64,000 nucleotides of DNA from Phenylobacterium deserti (GTDB taxonomy: Bacteria; Pseudomonadota; Alphaproteobacteria; Caulobacterales; Caulobacteraceae). The stretch lies in NCBI GenBank assembly GCA_943332615.1, contig CALQQB010000006.1, positions 43,348-107,347 on the forward strand. The letters run 5' to 3'. Position 1 is the first letter of the stretch. Every line of letters starts with the position of its first letter. Below, one piece after another: positions 52,406 to 60,739 of the stretch. The translations under genes were made by a program, and so were the position numbers. The notes beneath the pieces were generated by a model, which searched no databases, was not told the DNA's origin, and saw nothing but the letters and a program-made list of their open reading frames with translations.

Positions 52406-53503
52406 ATGTTGTTGTTCTGGGCCGTGGCCGGGATTCTCACCGCCGCCGCGGCAGGCCTGATCCTGATGCGCGCCGCCGGGGCCTCCGCTGAGGCCGCCGT
52501 CGTCGATCCCGCGCCGGCCCTCTATCGCCGCCAGCTAGGTGAGATCGACGACCTGGCCGAGCGCGGCCTGATGGGCGATGCCGAGCGCGCCGCCGCCCAT
52601 GCCGAGGCCGGCCGCCGCTTGCTGGCCGCCACCGACTCCCCAGCCGAGGTGTGGAACGCCAACCCGCGTGCGCGCCGATTCGTGCTGCTGGTGCTGGCCG
52701 CCGCGCCGGCCCTGGCCCTGGGCCTCTACCTGAACGTCGGGTCGCCCGGGACGGCAGACCAACCCTATGCGCGGCGCCTGGCGGCCTGGCAGCGAAGCGA
52801 CCTGGCCAGTCTCAACCCGCCTGAGATCGCCGCGGTGCTGCGGCAGGCGACGTCCGAGCGGCCGAACGAGGCGGAGGGCTTCCGCCTGCTCGGCCTGGCC
52901 GAGAGCGCCTCGCAGAATCCCATCGCCGCGGTGCGCGCCCTGCGCCGCGCCGCCCAGATCGCCCCGGAAAGGCCGGACATCTGGCTGATGCTGGGCCAGG
53001 CCCAGGTGGCGGCGGCCGGCGGCAAGGCCAGCGAGGCCCAGGGCGCCTTCGCGCGGGCGTTGCAGCTGGTCCCCGGCGACCCCACCGCCCGCTATTTCCT
53101 GGCCGGCGCCAAGGCCGATGCCGGCAGGACCGCCGAGGCGGTGGCCGATCTCACCGCCCTGGCCGCCGAGTTCCCGGCCGGCGACGACCGCCGCGCCCAG
53201 GTGCAGGCCGCCATCGCCCGCCTGCAAGGCCAGCCCGCGGCCGCCACCCCCGACGCCGCCGCCGATCCGGGCCAGCTGGCGATGATCCAGGGCATGGTCG
53301 CGGGTCTCGCCGCGCGGCTGGCGACCAAGCCCGACGATCCCGACGGCTGGGTGCGGCTGGTCCGCGCCTATGCCGTGCTGGGCGACACGACCAAACGCGA
53401 CGCCGCCTATGCGACTGCGCACGCGAAATATGCCAAGGCGCCCCAGGTGTTAGAGCAGCTGGACGAGGCCGCCAAAGCCGAGGCTCAAGGATTGACGCGA
53501 TGA
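52406..53503 (+). CDS. ccmI: Cytochrome c maturation protein CcmI
   Basis: 365 residues. Two N-terminal membrane helices (residues 2-22 and 90-108) bracket the cytoplasmic loop VDPAPALYRRQLGEIDDLAERGL, the CcmI signature. A periplasmic TPR domain follows with EAEGFRLLGLAESASQNPIA and DIWLMLGQAQVAAAGG units. CcmI holds apocytochrome c and presents it to CcmF-CcmH. It overlaps ccmE by ATGA. Confidence 0.93.
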   Translation: MLLFWAVAGILTAAAAGLILMRAAGASAEAAVVDPAPALYRRQLGEIDDLAERGLMGDAERAAAHAEAGRRLLAATDSPAEVWNANPRARRFVLLVLAAAPALALGLYLNVGSPGTADQPYARRLAAWQRSDLASLNPPEIAAVLRQATSERPNEAEGFRLLGLAESASQNPIAAVRALRRAAQIAPERPDIWLMLGQAQVAAAGGKASEAQGAFARALQLVPGDPTARYFLAGAKADAGRTAEAVADLTALAAEFPAGDDRRAQVQAAIARLQGQPAAATPDAAADPGQLAMIQGMVAGLAARLATKPDDPDGWVRLVRAYAVLGDTTKRDAAYATAHAKYAKAPQVLEQLDEAAKAEAQGLTR

Positions 53504-54021
53504 GTTTCCTGCCAAAGTCCCGCAAGGCCCGCACCCGCCTGTTGCTGCTGGCGATCATCGCCCCGGTGGTCGCCGTGGCCGCGGGCCTGGCGCTGTGGGG
53601 CATGCGGGACTCGATCTCATTCTTCTACACGCCGTCGCAGGCCGCCTCCGCCAAGCCGCCGCCTGGCCGCGCTATCCAGCTAGGGGGCCTGGTGGTGCTG
53701 GGCTCGGTCGTGAAGCATCCCGACGGGCGGGTGGACTTCGCGGTCCGCGATAAGATCTCGGCCGACAAGATCACGTTCCAGGGCGACCTGCCCGACCTGT
53801 TCCGCGAGGGTCAGGGCATCGTGGCCGAGGGCGCCTATCGCGCCGATGGGGTGTTCGAGGCCAAGCGGGTGCTGGCCAAGCACGACGAGAAATACATGCC
53901 CAAGGAGGTCTCCGACGCGCTGAAGAAGCAGGGTGAGTGGCGGGGCGACGGCCCCGGGTCGCCCAAGGGCCAGGCTCCCGCCGGTTATGCCGACCCGAAG
54001 GCGGACGGCAGCACCACATGA
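53500..54021 (+). CDS. ccmE: Heme chaperone CcmE
   Basis: 173 residues. N-terminal anchor helix (about 10-32), then an OB-fold domain with VDFAVRDKISADKITFQGDLPDLFREGQG and the heme-attaching His in LAKHDEKYMP (HxxxY). The His127-equivalent binds heme covalently before transfer to CcmF. The C-terminal tail is flexible, rich in Gly and Pro. It overlaps ccmI and ccmF by 4 bases each. Confidence 0.96.
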   Translation: MSFLPKSRKARTRLLLLAIIAPVVAVAAGLALWGMRDSISFFYTPSQAASAKPPPGRAIQLGGLVVLGSVVKHPDGRVDFAVRDKISADKITFQGDLPDLFREGQGIVAEGAYRADGVFEAKRVLAKHDEKYMPKEVSDALKKQGEWRGDGPGSPKGQAPAGYADPKADGSTT

Positions 54022-55991
54022 TCGTCGAAGCAGGCGCCTTCGCGCTGATCCTGGCGCTGGCGCTGTCGATCGCCCAGGTAGTGCTCAGCGCCGCCGGCCG
54101 CATCCGCCGCTCCGCGCCCCTGGCCGGGGCCGGCGAGGGCGCGGCGCTCGCGGCGTTCGCGGCGGTGGCGATGGCCTTCGCGGCCCTGATGCACGCCTTC
54201 GTGGTCTCGGACTTCTCCGTCGCCAACGTGGCGGCCAATTCCCATACCGCCAAGCCGCTGCTGTATCGCGTGGCGGGGACCTGGGGCAGCCACGAGGGCT
54301 CGATGCTTCTGTGGTGCCTGGCCCTGACCGGCTTCGGCGCGGCTGCGGTGGGGCTGGGCGGCAGCCTGCCGCGCGGCCTGCGGGCGCTGACCGTGGCGAC
54401 CCAGGGGGTGCTGGGCACGGTGTTCCTGGCCTACACCGTGCTCGCGTCCAACCCGCTGGTCCGCGTGCTGACCCCGCCGGTGGAGGGCCGTTCGCTCAAC
54501 CCGCTGCTGCAGGACCCAGCGCTGGCGATCCATCCGCCCTTCCTATACGCGGGCTATGTCGGCATGTCGGTGGTGTTCTCACTGGCGGTGGCCGCCCTGA
54601 TCGAGGGCCGGATCGACGCGGCGTGGTCGCGCTGGGTGCGGCCCTGGGCGCTGGCGGCGTGGAGCCTGCTGACGGTCGGGATCACCCTGGGCGCGTTCTG
54701 GGCCTATTACGAACTGGGCTGGGGCGGCTGGTGGTTCTGGGACCCGGTGGAGAACGCCAGCTTCATGCCGTGGCTGGTCGCCACCGCCCTGCTGCACTCG
54801 GCGGTGGTCACCGAGAAGCGGGGCGCGCTGGCGGGCTGGACGGTGTTCCTGGCGCTGTCGGCCTTCACCTTCTCGATGCTGGGGGCGTTCCTGGTGCGCT
54901 CGGGGGTGCTGACCTCGGTGCATGCGTTCGCGGTGGATCCGAAGCGGGGGGTGCTGCTGCTGATCATCCTGGGGGTCACGTCGGGGCTGGCGTTCACGTT
55001 GTTCGCGTGGCGGGCGCCCAGTCTCGGTCAAGGCGGCCTGTTCGCCCCGATCAGCCGCGAGAGCGCGCTGGTGCTGAACAACATCCTACTGGCGGCGGCA
55101 ACGGCCACGGTGCTGCTGGGCACGCTCTACCCGCTGATCCGCGAGGCGATGAGCGGTGAGTCGATCTCGGTCGGACCGCCCTACTTCAACCTGACCTTCA
55201 CGCCGCTGATGGCGGCCCTGGCCGTGCTGCTGCCGGCCGGGCCGCTGCTGGCCTGGAAGCGGGGCGATGCTCGGGGCGTGGCCCAGCGGCTGTGGGCGGC
55301 GGTGCTGGTGGCCGTGGCCCTGGCGCTGCTGGTCGTGGCGATCACCAGCCCGCACAAGGCGTTCGCTGCCGCCGGCGTCGGCCTGGGCGGCTGGCTGGTG
55401 GTTGGGGCCCTGGTCGAGCTGCTGGAGCGCACGAGGGCCTTTCGCGCGCCCGCCGCCGAGACCTGGCACCGGCTCACCGGCCTGCCGCGCGGGGCCTGGG
55501 GGATGACCTTCGCTCACCTGGGACTGGGCGTGTTCATCATGGGCGCGGTGTTCGAGACCTCGTGGAAGGTGGAGGCGGCCGAGACCCTGCCGCGCGGCGG
55601 CGGCCTGGACATCGGCGCCTACCACGTGACGCTGGACGACGTTCGGCCGGTGGCGGGGCCCAACTACGATGCCGACCGTGGGACCATCTCGGTCACGCGC
55701 GCCGGCAAGCCGGTCTGCCAGGTCGCGCCGGAGCGGCGGCTCTACACCGTGGGCGGGGAGACCACCTCGGAGGTCGGCCTCTGCTATCGCGGCGCCAGCC
55801 ATATCTACATCGTGCTGGGCGAGCGGCGGGACAGCGGGGCGCAGCCGGCCTGGCTGGTTCGGGCCTACTGGAACCCCTGGGCCAGCCTGATCTTTCTGGG
55901 CCCGGTGATCATGGCCCTGGGCGGGCTGATCTCGCTCAGCGACCGCCGACTGCGGCTTGGGGTCGGCCGGCGGCGGGAGCCGGCGGCGTGA
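54018..55991 (+). CDS. ccmF: Cytochrome c heme lyase subunit CcmF
   Basis: 657 residues, about 15 membrane helices. The tryptophan-rich loop GWGGWWFWDPVENASFMPWL is the heme-handling WWD motif of CcmF, and NSHTAKPLLYRVAGTWGSHEGSMLLW carries the conserved His residues near it. It joins heme from CcmE to the CxxCH of apocytochromes with CcmH and CcmI. The ATG at 54018 overlaps the ccmE stop; the two longer ORF-track frames here are shadow or extension. Confidence 0.96.
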   Translation: MIVEAGAFALILALALSIAQVVLSAAGRIRRSAPLAGAGEGAALAAFAAVAMAFAALMHAFVVSDFSVANVAANSHTAKPLLYRVAGTWGSHEGSMLLWCLALTGFGAAAVGLGGSLPRGLRALTVATQGVLGTVFLAYTVLASNPLVRVLTPPVEGRSLNPLLQDPALAIHPPFLYAGYVGMSVVFSLAVAALIEGRIDAAWSRWVRPWALAAWSLLTVGITLGAFWAYYELGWGGWWFWDPVENASFMPWLVATALLHSAVVTEKRGALAGWTVFLALSAFTFSMLGAFLVRSGVLTSVHAFAVDPKRGVLLLIILGVTSGLAFTLFAWRAPSLGQGGLFAPISRESALVLNNILLAAATATVLLGTLYPLIREAMSGESISVGPPYFNLTFTPLMAALAVLLPAGPLLAWKRGDARGVAQRLWAAVLVAVALALLVVAITSPHKAFAAAGVGLGGWLVVGALVELLERTRAFRAPAAETWHRLTGLPRGAWGMTFAHLGLGVFIMGAVFETSWKVEAAETLPRGGGLDIGAYHVTLDDVRPVAGPNYDADRGTISVTRAGKPVCQVAPERRLYTVGGETTSEVGLCYRGASHIYIVLGERRDSGAQPAWLVRAYWNPWASLIFLGPVIMALGGLISLSDRRLRLGVGRRREPAA

Positions 55992-56443
55992 GGCGCGCCC
56001 GGCTGCTGATCGCGGCCCTGGCCGGCGTGCTCAGCCTGGCCGCCGCCTCCGATCCGGCCGAGCGGCTGAAGGACCCGGCCCAAGAGGCGCAGGCGCGGCA
56101 GATCTTTCGCGATGTCCGCTGCCTGGTCTGCCAGAACGAGTCCATCGACGACAGCGAGGCCGAGCTGGCCCACGACCTGCGGCAGATCGTCCGCGAACAG
56201 ATCCGCGCGGGGAAGTCGTCCGCCCAGATCAAGGCCTTCCTGACCGAGCGCTACGGCGAGTTCGTGCTGCTGACCCCCAGCTTTTCCGCCGGCAACCTGG
56301 CGCTCTGGGCCGGGCCGTTTCTGGTGGTGATCCTGGGGGGCGCCCTGCTGTTCGCCCGGCTGCGGAACCGGACGCCCGACCCCGACCTTACGCCGCTGGA
56401 AGCCCAGAGATTGCGCACCTTGTCCGAAGACGAAACACGCTGA
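55988..56443 (+). CDS. ccmH: Cytochrome c maturation protein CcmH
   Basis: 151 residues from GTG 55988 (GTGA overlap with ccmF). A signal or anchor helix, then the thiol-redox motif RCLVCQNESIDDSEAELA with CxxC, then the C-terminal helix LALWAGPFLVVILGGALLF. It reduces the apocytochrome heme site or holds it as mixed disulfide. No ccmG lies between ccmF and ccmH in this window, so the thioredoxin-like partner must be elsewhere. Confidence 0.93.
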   Translation: MRRARLLIAALAGVLSLAAASDPAERLKDPAQEAQARQIFRDVRCLVCQNESIDDSEAELAHDLRQIVREQIRAGKSSAQIKAFLTERYGEFVLLTPSFSAGNLALWAGPFLVVILGGALLFARLRNRTPDPDLTPLEAQRLRTLSEDETR

Positions 56444-56590
56444 CACGATTGCGCCTAAGATTGGACGCGATGCCGCGTCTAGGTGCGGACGGAAACGTAG
56501 CTTGAGGGGCGTTGCACTTCGGCGCATCCACCCTAGTTTGTGAGGGCGCGGTCCGGTTCCGAAGGGCGCGGCGCAGGGAAACCAAGACTG

Positions 56591-58162
56591 ATGACTACCA
56601 AGAAGACCGGTTACCTCCTGGGCGCAGTCGCCGGCGCCGGCGTGATGGCCGCAGCCGTGGCGGGCGCGGGCATGCGGCTGCCCTCCGCGCACGCGGAGTT
56701 GCCCGCCGGCCTGATCAAGGCGTCGACAACTCCGATCTTCGCGCCGCCGCCCGGCGCGCCCATGTCCTTCGCCGACATCTTCGAGCGCGTGTCGCCGGCG
56801 GTGGTGTCGATCAATGTGACCAGTCGCGTTGATCCTGAGGCGCTGCGCCAGATCCCCGGCTTCCGGCTTCCGGGCCCCAGCGGCCCGAGCGCGCCTGGCG
56901 GTGACGACGATGGCGACGGCCAGCCCGGTCCGCTCCAGCGCGGTCAGCCGCGTCCGCCGACGCAACAGTCGGCCGGCTCGGGATTCTTCATCTCGGCCGA
57001 CGGCTACATCGTCACCAACAACCACGTTGTCGAGAACGCCGAGACCATCAAGGTCGTGCTGAAGGACGAGACCGAGCTCGAGGCCGAGATCGTCGGCCGC
57101 GACGAGGCCACCGACCTGGCGGTGATCAAGATCAAGAGCCGTCGTGGGCCGTTCCCGTTCGTGAATTTCGAAGGCGCCGGCAAGCCGCGCGTCGGCGACT
57201 GGGTGATCACCGTCGGCAATCCCTTCGGACTGGGCGGCACGGCCACGGCCGGCATCGTCTCGGCCTATGGCCGCGACATCGGCGAGACCTTCGTCGATTA
57301 CATCCAGATCGACGCCCCCATCAACCGGGGCAACTCGGGCGGCCCGACGTTCGACGTCTACGGCCGGGTGATCGGAGTCAATACGGCGATCTTCTCGCCG
57401 TCGGGCGGCTCGGTCGGCATCGGCTTCGCCATTCCGGCGGAGGTGGCCGACAACGTCACCAAGCAGCTGATCGGCGGCGGCAAGATCCAGCGCGGCTATA
57501 TCGGCGCCACGATCCAGAACTTCACGCCCGAGATGGCGGAAGCCCAGGGCCTCAGCGAGCAGAAGGGCGCCATCGTCGCCGATATCTCTGCCGGCGGCCC
57601 CTCGGCGCGCGCGGGCCTGCAGATCGGCGATGTGGTCACCTCGGTGAACGGCGCGAACATCAAGAGCTCATCGGAACTGACCCGCCAAGTCGCCCGCGTC
57701 CGGGCCGGCGACATGCTGCACCTCAATGTCATCCGCGAGGGCAAGGCGCGCATGGTGGACATCAAGTCCGGCGTGCGCCCGTCTGAGAAGGATCTGCTGG
57801 CGGCCAACGACAACACGCCCGGCGGCGCGGGTCGCACCGCCCCCGGCGCGGCGGCCGGGGCCAAGGCGCCGGTGCTGGGCATGTCGCTCGGCGCGCTGGA
57901 CGACACCACGCGCAACCGCCTGAACCTGCCGGCGGAGGTCCGCGGCGCGCTGGTGGAAGCGGTGGACCAGGCCTCCGACGCCGGCGCCAAGGGCCTGCGG
58001 CGGGGCGACATCCTCACGCTCGCCAATGGCCGCCCGCTGGTCGTGCCGTCCGACTTCGCCGCGGTGGTCGACGCCGCCAAGAAAGCTGGCCGCACCAGCG
58101 TGCTGGTCGGTGTCTATCGCAACGGCCGCACCGCCTTCCTGCCGATCAAGGTTTCGGGGTAG
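56591..58162 (+). CDS. degP: Periplasmic serine protease DegP/HtrA (Do family)
   Basis: 523 residues. Signal peptide to about SAHAE, then the trypsin-like domain with His145 (NNHVVENAE), Asp175 (DEATDLAVIK) and Ser249 (NRGNSGGP), then two PDZ domains (about residues 300-395 with GLQIGDVVTSVNG, and 430-520 with GLRRGDILTLANG). Between the signal and protease domain is a Gly/Pro/Asp-rich loop (GPSGPSAPGGDDDGDG). It degrades and refolds misfolded envelope proteins. The ATG at 56591 is used. A two-component pair follows 29 bases later and may regulate it. Confidence 0.96.
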   Translation: MTTKKTGYLLGAVAGAGVMAAAVAGAGMRLPSAHAELPAGLIKASTTPIFAPPPGAPMSFADIFERVSPAVVSINVTSRVDPEALRQIPGFRLPGPSGPSAPGGDDDGDGQPGPLQRGQPRPPTQQSAGSGFFISADGYIVTNNHVVENAETIKVVLKDETELEAEIVGRDEATDLAVIKIKSRRGPFPFVNFEGAGKPRVGDWVITVGNPFGLGGTATAGIVSAYGRDIGETFVDYIQIDAPINRGNSGGPTFDVYGRVIGVNTAIFSPSGGSVGIGFAIPAEVADNVTKQLIGGGKIQRGYIGATIQNFTPEMAEAQGLSEQKGAIVADISAGGPSARAGLQIGDVVTSVNGANIKSSSELTRQVARVRAGDMLHLNVIREGKARMVDIKSGVRPSEKDLLAANDNTPGGAGRTAPGAAAGAKAPVLGMSLGALDDTTRNRLNLPAEVRGALVEAVDQASDAGAKGLRRGDILTLANGRPLVVPSDFAAVVDAAKKAGRTSVLVGVYRNGRTAFLPIKVSG

Positions 58163-58191
58163 GTTCCCTTCCTGAAAAGGACGGGAATCAC

Positions 58192-58863
58192 ATGCGAATC
58201 CTGATCGTCGAGGACGACCTGGAGGCGGCCGAGGCCATGGCCCGGGGTCTCGGTGAGGCTGGCCATGACTGCGTGCGAGGCGCCGACGGCGAGGAGGGTC
58301 TCACCGCCGCCCGCGACGGCGCGTTCGACGTGATGGTCGTCGATCGCATGATGCCCAGGATGAATGGGCTGCAGCTGGTGGAGACCCTCCGCCGCGAGGG
58401 CGACCATACGCCGGTGCTGTTCCTGTCGGCGCTGGGCGAGGTCGGCGACCGGGTCGATGGCCTGCAGGCGGGCGGCGACGACTATCTGGTCAAGCCCTAT
58501 GCCTTCGCCGAGCTGATCGCCCGCATCGAGGCCCTGGCGCGACGCCGCGAGACTGGCTCGGTCCAGACCCTGCTGAAAGTCGGCGAGCTGGAGATGGACC
58601 TGATCGCCCGGACCGTCCACCGCGTGGGCAAGGAGATCGACCTGCAGCCGCGCGAGTTCCAGCTGCTGGAATTCATGATGCGCCATGCCGGCCAGTCGGT
58701 GACCCGCACCATGCTGCTGGAGAAGGTCTGGCACTACCACTTCGACCCGCAGACCAACGTCATCGACGTGCATATCTCGCGGCTGCGCTCGAAGATCGAC
58801 AAGGGCTTCGACCGGCCGATGCTGCAGACCGTCCGCGGCGCGGGCTATCGGCTGGACGCCTGA
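58192..58863 (+). CDS. OmpR-family response regulator
   Basis: 223 residues. Receiver with VEDDLEAAE, phosphoacceptor Asp51 in VMVVDRMMPRMNGL, LFLSALG and VKPYAF, and a winged-helix output with LQPREFQLLEFMMRHAGQSV and NVIDVHISRLRSKID. Similar to CzcR/QseB-type regulators that sit beside degP in many Alphaproteobacteria. Ribosome binding site AAAAGGACGGG precedes the ATG. Partner kinase follows after a repeat-rich gap. Confidence 0.92.
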   Translation: MRILIVEDDLEAAEAMARGLGEAGHDCVRGADGEEGLTAARDGAFDVMVVDRMMPRMNGLQLVETLRREGDHTPVLFLSALGEVGDRVDGLQAGGDDYLVKPYAFAELIARIEALARRRETGSVQTLLKVGELEMDLIARTVHRVGKEIDLQPREFQLLEFMMRHAGQSVTRTMLLEKVWHYHFDPQTNVIDVHISRLRSKIDKGFDRPMLQTVRGAGYRLDA

Positions 58864-58865
58864 TC

Positions 58866-59008
58866 TTGCCTCCCACGCGTAGCGGGGGAGGGGGACCGCT
58901 CGCCGAAGAGCGAGTGCTCGAGGGGGCGATCGCTTGCGCCGCTCTTGGCCTTCCCCCTTCCACCACCGGCTCTTCGGCCGGCGCTCCCCCTTCCCCGTAA
59001 ACTGGGAA
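58866..59008. repeat. Imperfect C-rich/G-rich repeats inside the two-component operon
   Basis: The gap between regulator and kinase contains GGGGGAGGGGG, then CTTCCCCCTTCC and GCTCCCCCTTCCCCG, with CGAAGAGCGAG and GGCTCTTCGGCC blocks that can pair. These resemble the inverted repeats at 16030-16069 and 63806-63844. The gene-free insert of about 150 bases between two otherwise coupled genes suggests a mobile palindrome that landed there. Confidence 0.5.
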
Positions 59009-59014
59009 GGCAAG

Positions 59015-60421
59015 ATGGCTATGAAACTTCCCCGCATCTTCCGGACTACGCCGTTCCGGCTGACGCTGCTGATCCTGGCGCTGTTCGCCAGCGCCGCCTT
59101 CGCGTTCCTGGCCTACATCTATGTGGCCACCGCCGGCGAGGCGACGCGGCGGACGGACCAGGAGATCAAGCGCGAGATGCGCAGCCTGGTGGATGTCTAT
59201 GACCGGGCCGGGCTGGACGCCGTGAACCAGTCGCTGATCGAGCGTGCGGCTAGCGAGAAGCCGTTCCTCTACCTGCTGCTCACCAAGGACGGGCGGCGCA
59301 TCTCCGGCTCCATCGAGGAAAGCCCCGTCGATGGCTTCACCGGCGCGCCCAAGAACGCCACCTTCCAGGTCACCGACATCGACGCCCAGGGCCGCGAGAT
59401 GAAGCACCCGGCCCGTGGCCTGCAGGAGCGGCTGAAGGGCGGGGAAATCCTGTTCGTCGGCGCCGACGCCGGCGAGGACGAGGCCTATGTCGGCAAGATC
59501 GTCGGCGCCCTGCGCGCGGCCGGCCTGCTAGTGGTGATCCTGGGCCTGGGCGTGGGCGTGTTGGTCAGTCGCAACGTCTCGCGCGCCATGAGCGACCTGA
59601 TCAACGTCGTCGAGCGGGTGCGGAATGGCGAGTCCGGGGTGCGCGCCCGGGTGCGTGGCACCCGCGACGAGTTCGACGAACTGGCCCAGGGCGTCAACGA
59701 TATGCTGGACCGGCTTGAGCGGTCGATGGCGGGGCACAAGCACGCCGGCGACGCCATCGCCCACGACCTGCGCTCGCCGCTCACCCGCCTGCGCGCCCGC
59801 CTGGAGGCCGCCTACATCGACGTGGAGGCTGGCAAGGGCGACGCCGAGGAAGCCCTGGCCCAGGCGCTCACCGATACCGACGGGGTGCTGAAGACTTTCG
59901 GCGCGGTGCTGTCCATCGCCCGGCTGCAGGCGGCCGGCGAGGCGCCCAATCCGGTGGTGTTCGATCCTGCGGAACTGGGCGCCGACATGGCCGAGCTCTA
60001 CGAGCCGGTCTGCGAGGACAAGGACATCGACTTCTCCGCCGAAATCGCCCGCGATCTCAGTATCCGCGGCAATCGCGAGTTCCTGGCCCAAGCGATCGCC
60101 AACCTGCTCGACAACGCCGTGAAATACACGCCCTCAGGCGGGGCGATCATGCTGCGGGTGCGCCGACGGTCTTCCGGCGAGGTGGAATACTCCGTCACCG
60201 ACACCGGCCCCGGCGTGCCCGACGAGGATCGTGAGCGAGTCATCCAGCGCTTCGTCCGCCTTGAGAACAGCCGCAACGAGCCTGGGGCCGGCCTGGGACT
60301 GTCACTGGTGGCAGCGGTGGCCGAGGCGCACGGCGGCCGGCTGGAACTGTCCGAAGGGCCGGGCAAGGTGGGCGAGATGGGCCCGGGGCTAAGGGTGGCG
60401 TTCATCCTGCCGCGGCCGTAG
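59015..60421 (+). CDS. HAMP-domain sensor histidine kinase
   Basis: About 468 residues from ATG 59015 (59021 is also possible) after AAGG. TM1 (LTLLILALFASAAFAFLAYI), a periplasmic part of about 130 residues, TM2 (LLVVILGLGVGVLVSRNV), HAMP, then DHp with His in AIAHDLRSPLTRLRARLE, and HATPase with NLLDNAVKYTPSGG and GAGLGLSLVAAV. The class resembles CzcS/QseC kinases. It pairs with the upstream regulator and probably senses envelope conditions, given the neighbouring degP. Confidence 0.92.
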   Translation: MAMKLPRIFRTTPFRLTLLILALFASAAFAFLAYIYVATAGEATRRTDQEIKREMRSLVDVYDRAGLDAVNQSLIERAASEKPFLYLLLTKDGRRISGSIEESPVDGFTGAPKNATFQVTDIDAQGREMKHPARGLQERLKGGEILFVGADAGEDEAYVGKIVGALRAAGLLVVILGLGVGVLVSRNVSRAMSDLINVVERVRNGESGVRARVRGTRDEFDELAQGVNDMLDRLERSMAGHKHAGDAIAHDLRSPLTRLRARLEAAYIDVEAGKGDAEEALAQALTDTDGVLKTFGAVLSIARLQAAGEAPNPVVFDPAELGADMAELYEPVCEDKDIDFSAEIARDLSIRGNREFLAQAIANLLDNAVKYTPSGGAIMLRVRRRSSGEVEYSVTDTGPGVPDEDRERVIQRFVRLENSRNEPGAGLGLSLVAAVAEAHGGRLELSEGPGKVGEMGPGLRVAFILPRP

Positions 60422-60427
60422 GCATTC

Positions 60428-60461
60428 TTGACAAATTTGCCAACGAGGTATCGTCGTTGGC
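60428..60461 (+). promoter_or_regulatory. Promoter and palindromic operator of the ParD-like gene
   Basis: TTGACA (60428-60433) is a consensus -35 and TATCGT (60449-60454) a possible -10 with a 15-base spacer. A perfect 8-bp inverted repeat GCCAACGA-N7-TCGTTGGC (60439-60461) covers the -10 and ends at the base before the ATG. This is the expected layout for antitoxin autorepression. Confidence 0.65.
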
Positions 60462-60668
60462 ATGAGCACCATGAACATCTCATTGCCCGAAGGAGTGAAG
60501 GCCTTCGTCGATGCGCAGGTGGCCGAGCGGGGGTTCGCGACCAGCAGCGGGTTCATCCGAGAGCTCATTCGGCGCGAGTGGGAGAACCACAAGCTCCGCG
60601 CGCTGATCGCCGAGGCGTTGGTCCCGGCGTGGGGGCGTCTCGCCGCCGGCTGCCCCCACACTCCGTAA
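60462..60668 (+). CDS. ParD-like (CopG/RHH) antitoxin, orphan
   Basis: 68 residues. The N-terminus MSTMNISLPEGVKAFVDAQV, then FATSSGFIRELIRREWENHK, is a clear ParD-type ribbon-helix-helix and dimer helix. The C-terminal toxin-binding tail after LRALIAEAL is short and reads VPAWGRLAAGCPHTP, unlike usual ParD tails. No ParE toxin follows; the next gene is an EAL protein. It may be a decayed module or a solo regulator. The operator upstream is intact. Confidence 0.78.
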   Translation: MSTMNISLPEGVKAFVDAQVAERGFATSSGFIRELIRREWENHKLRALIAEALVPAWGRLAAGCPHTP

Positions 60669-60739
60669 ACCTCTCCCAGTGCAGAGTGCCGCCTTGGATA
60701 CCGTCGGCGGAAGCCACCGGCGCGGGGGCGAGGAAACGC

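Noticed and set aside
53933-55159. 408-residue plus-strand ORF over ccmF
   Set aside because: It is an out-of-frame shadow; the ccmF frame has the WWD motif and membrane helices.
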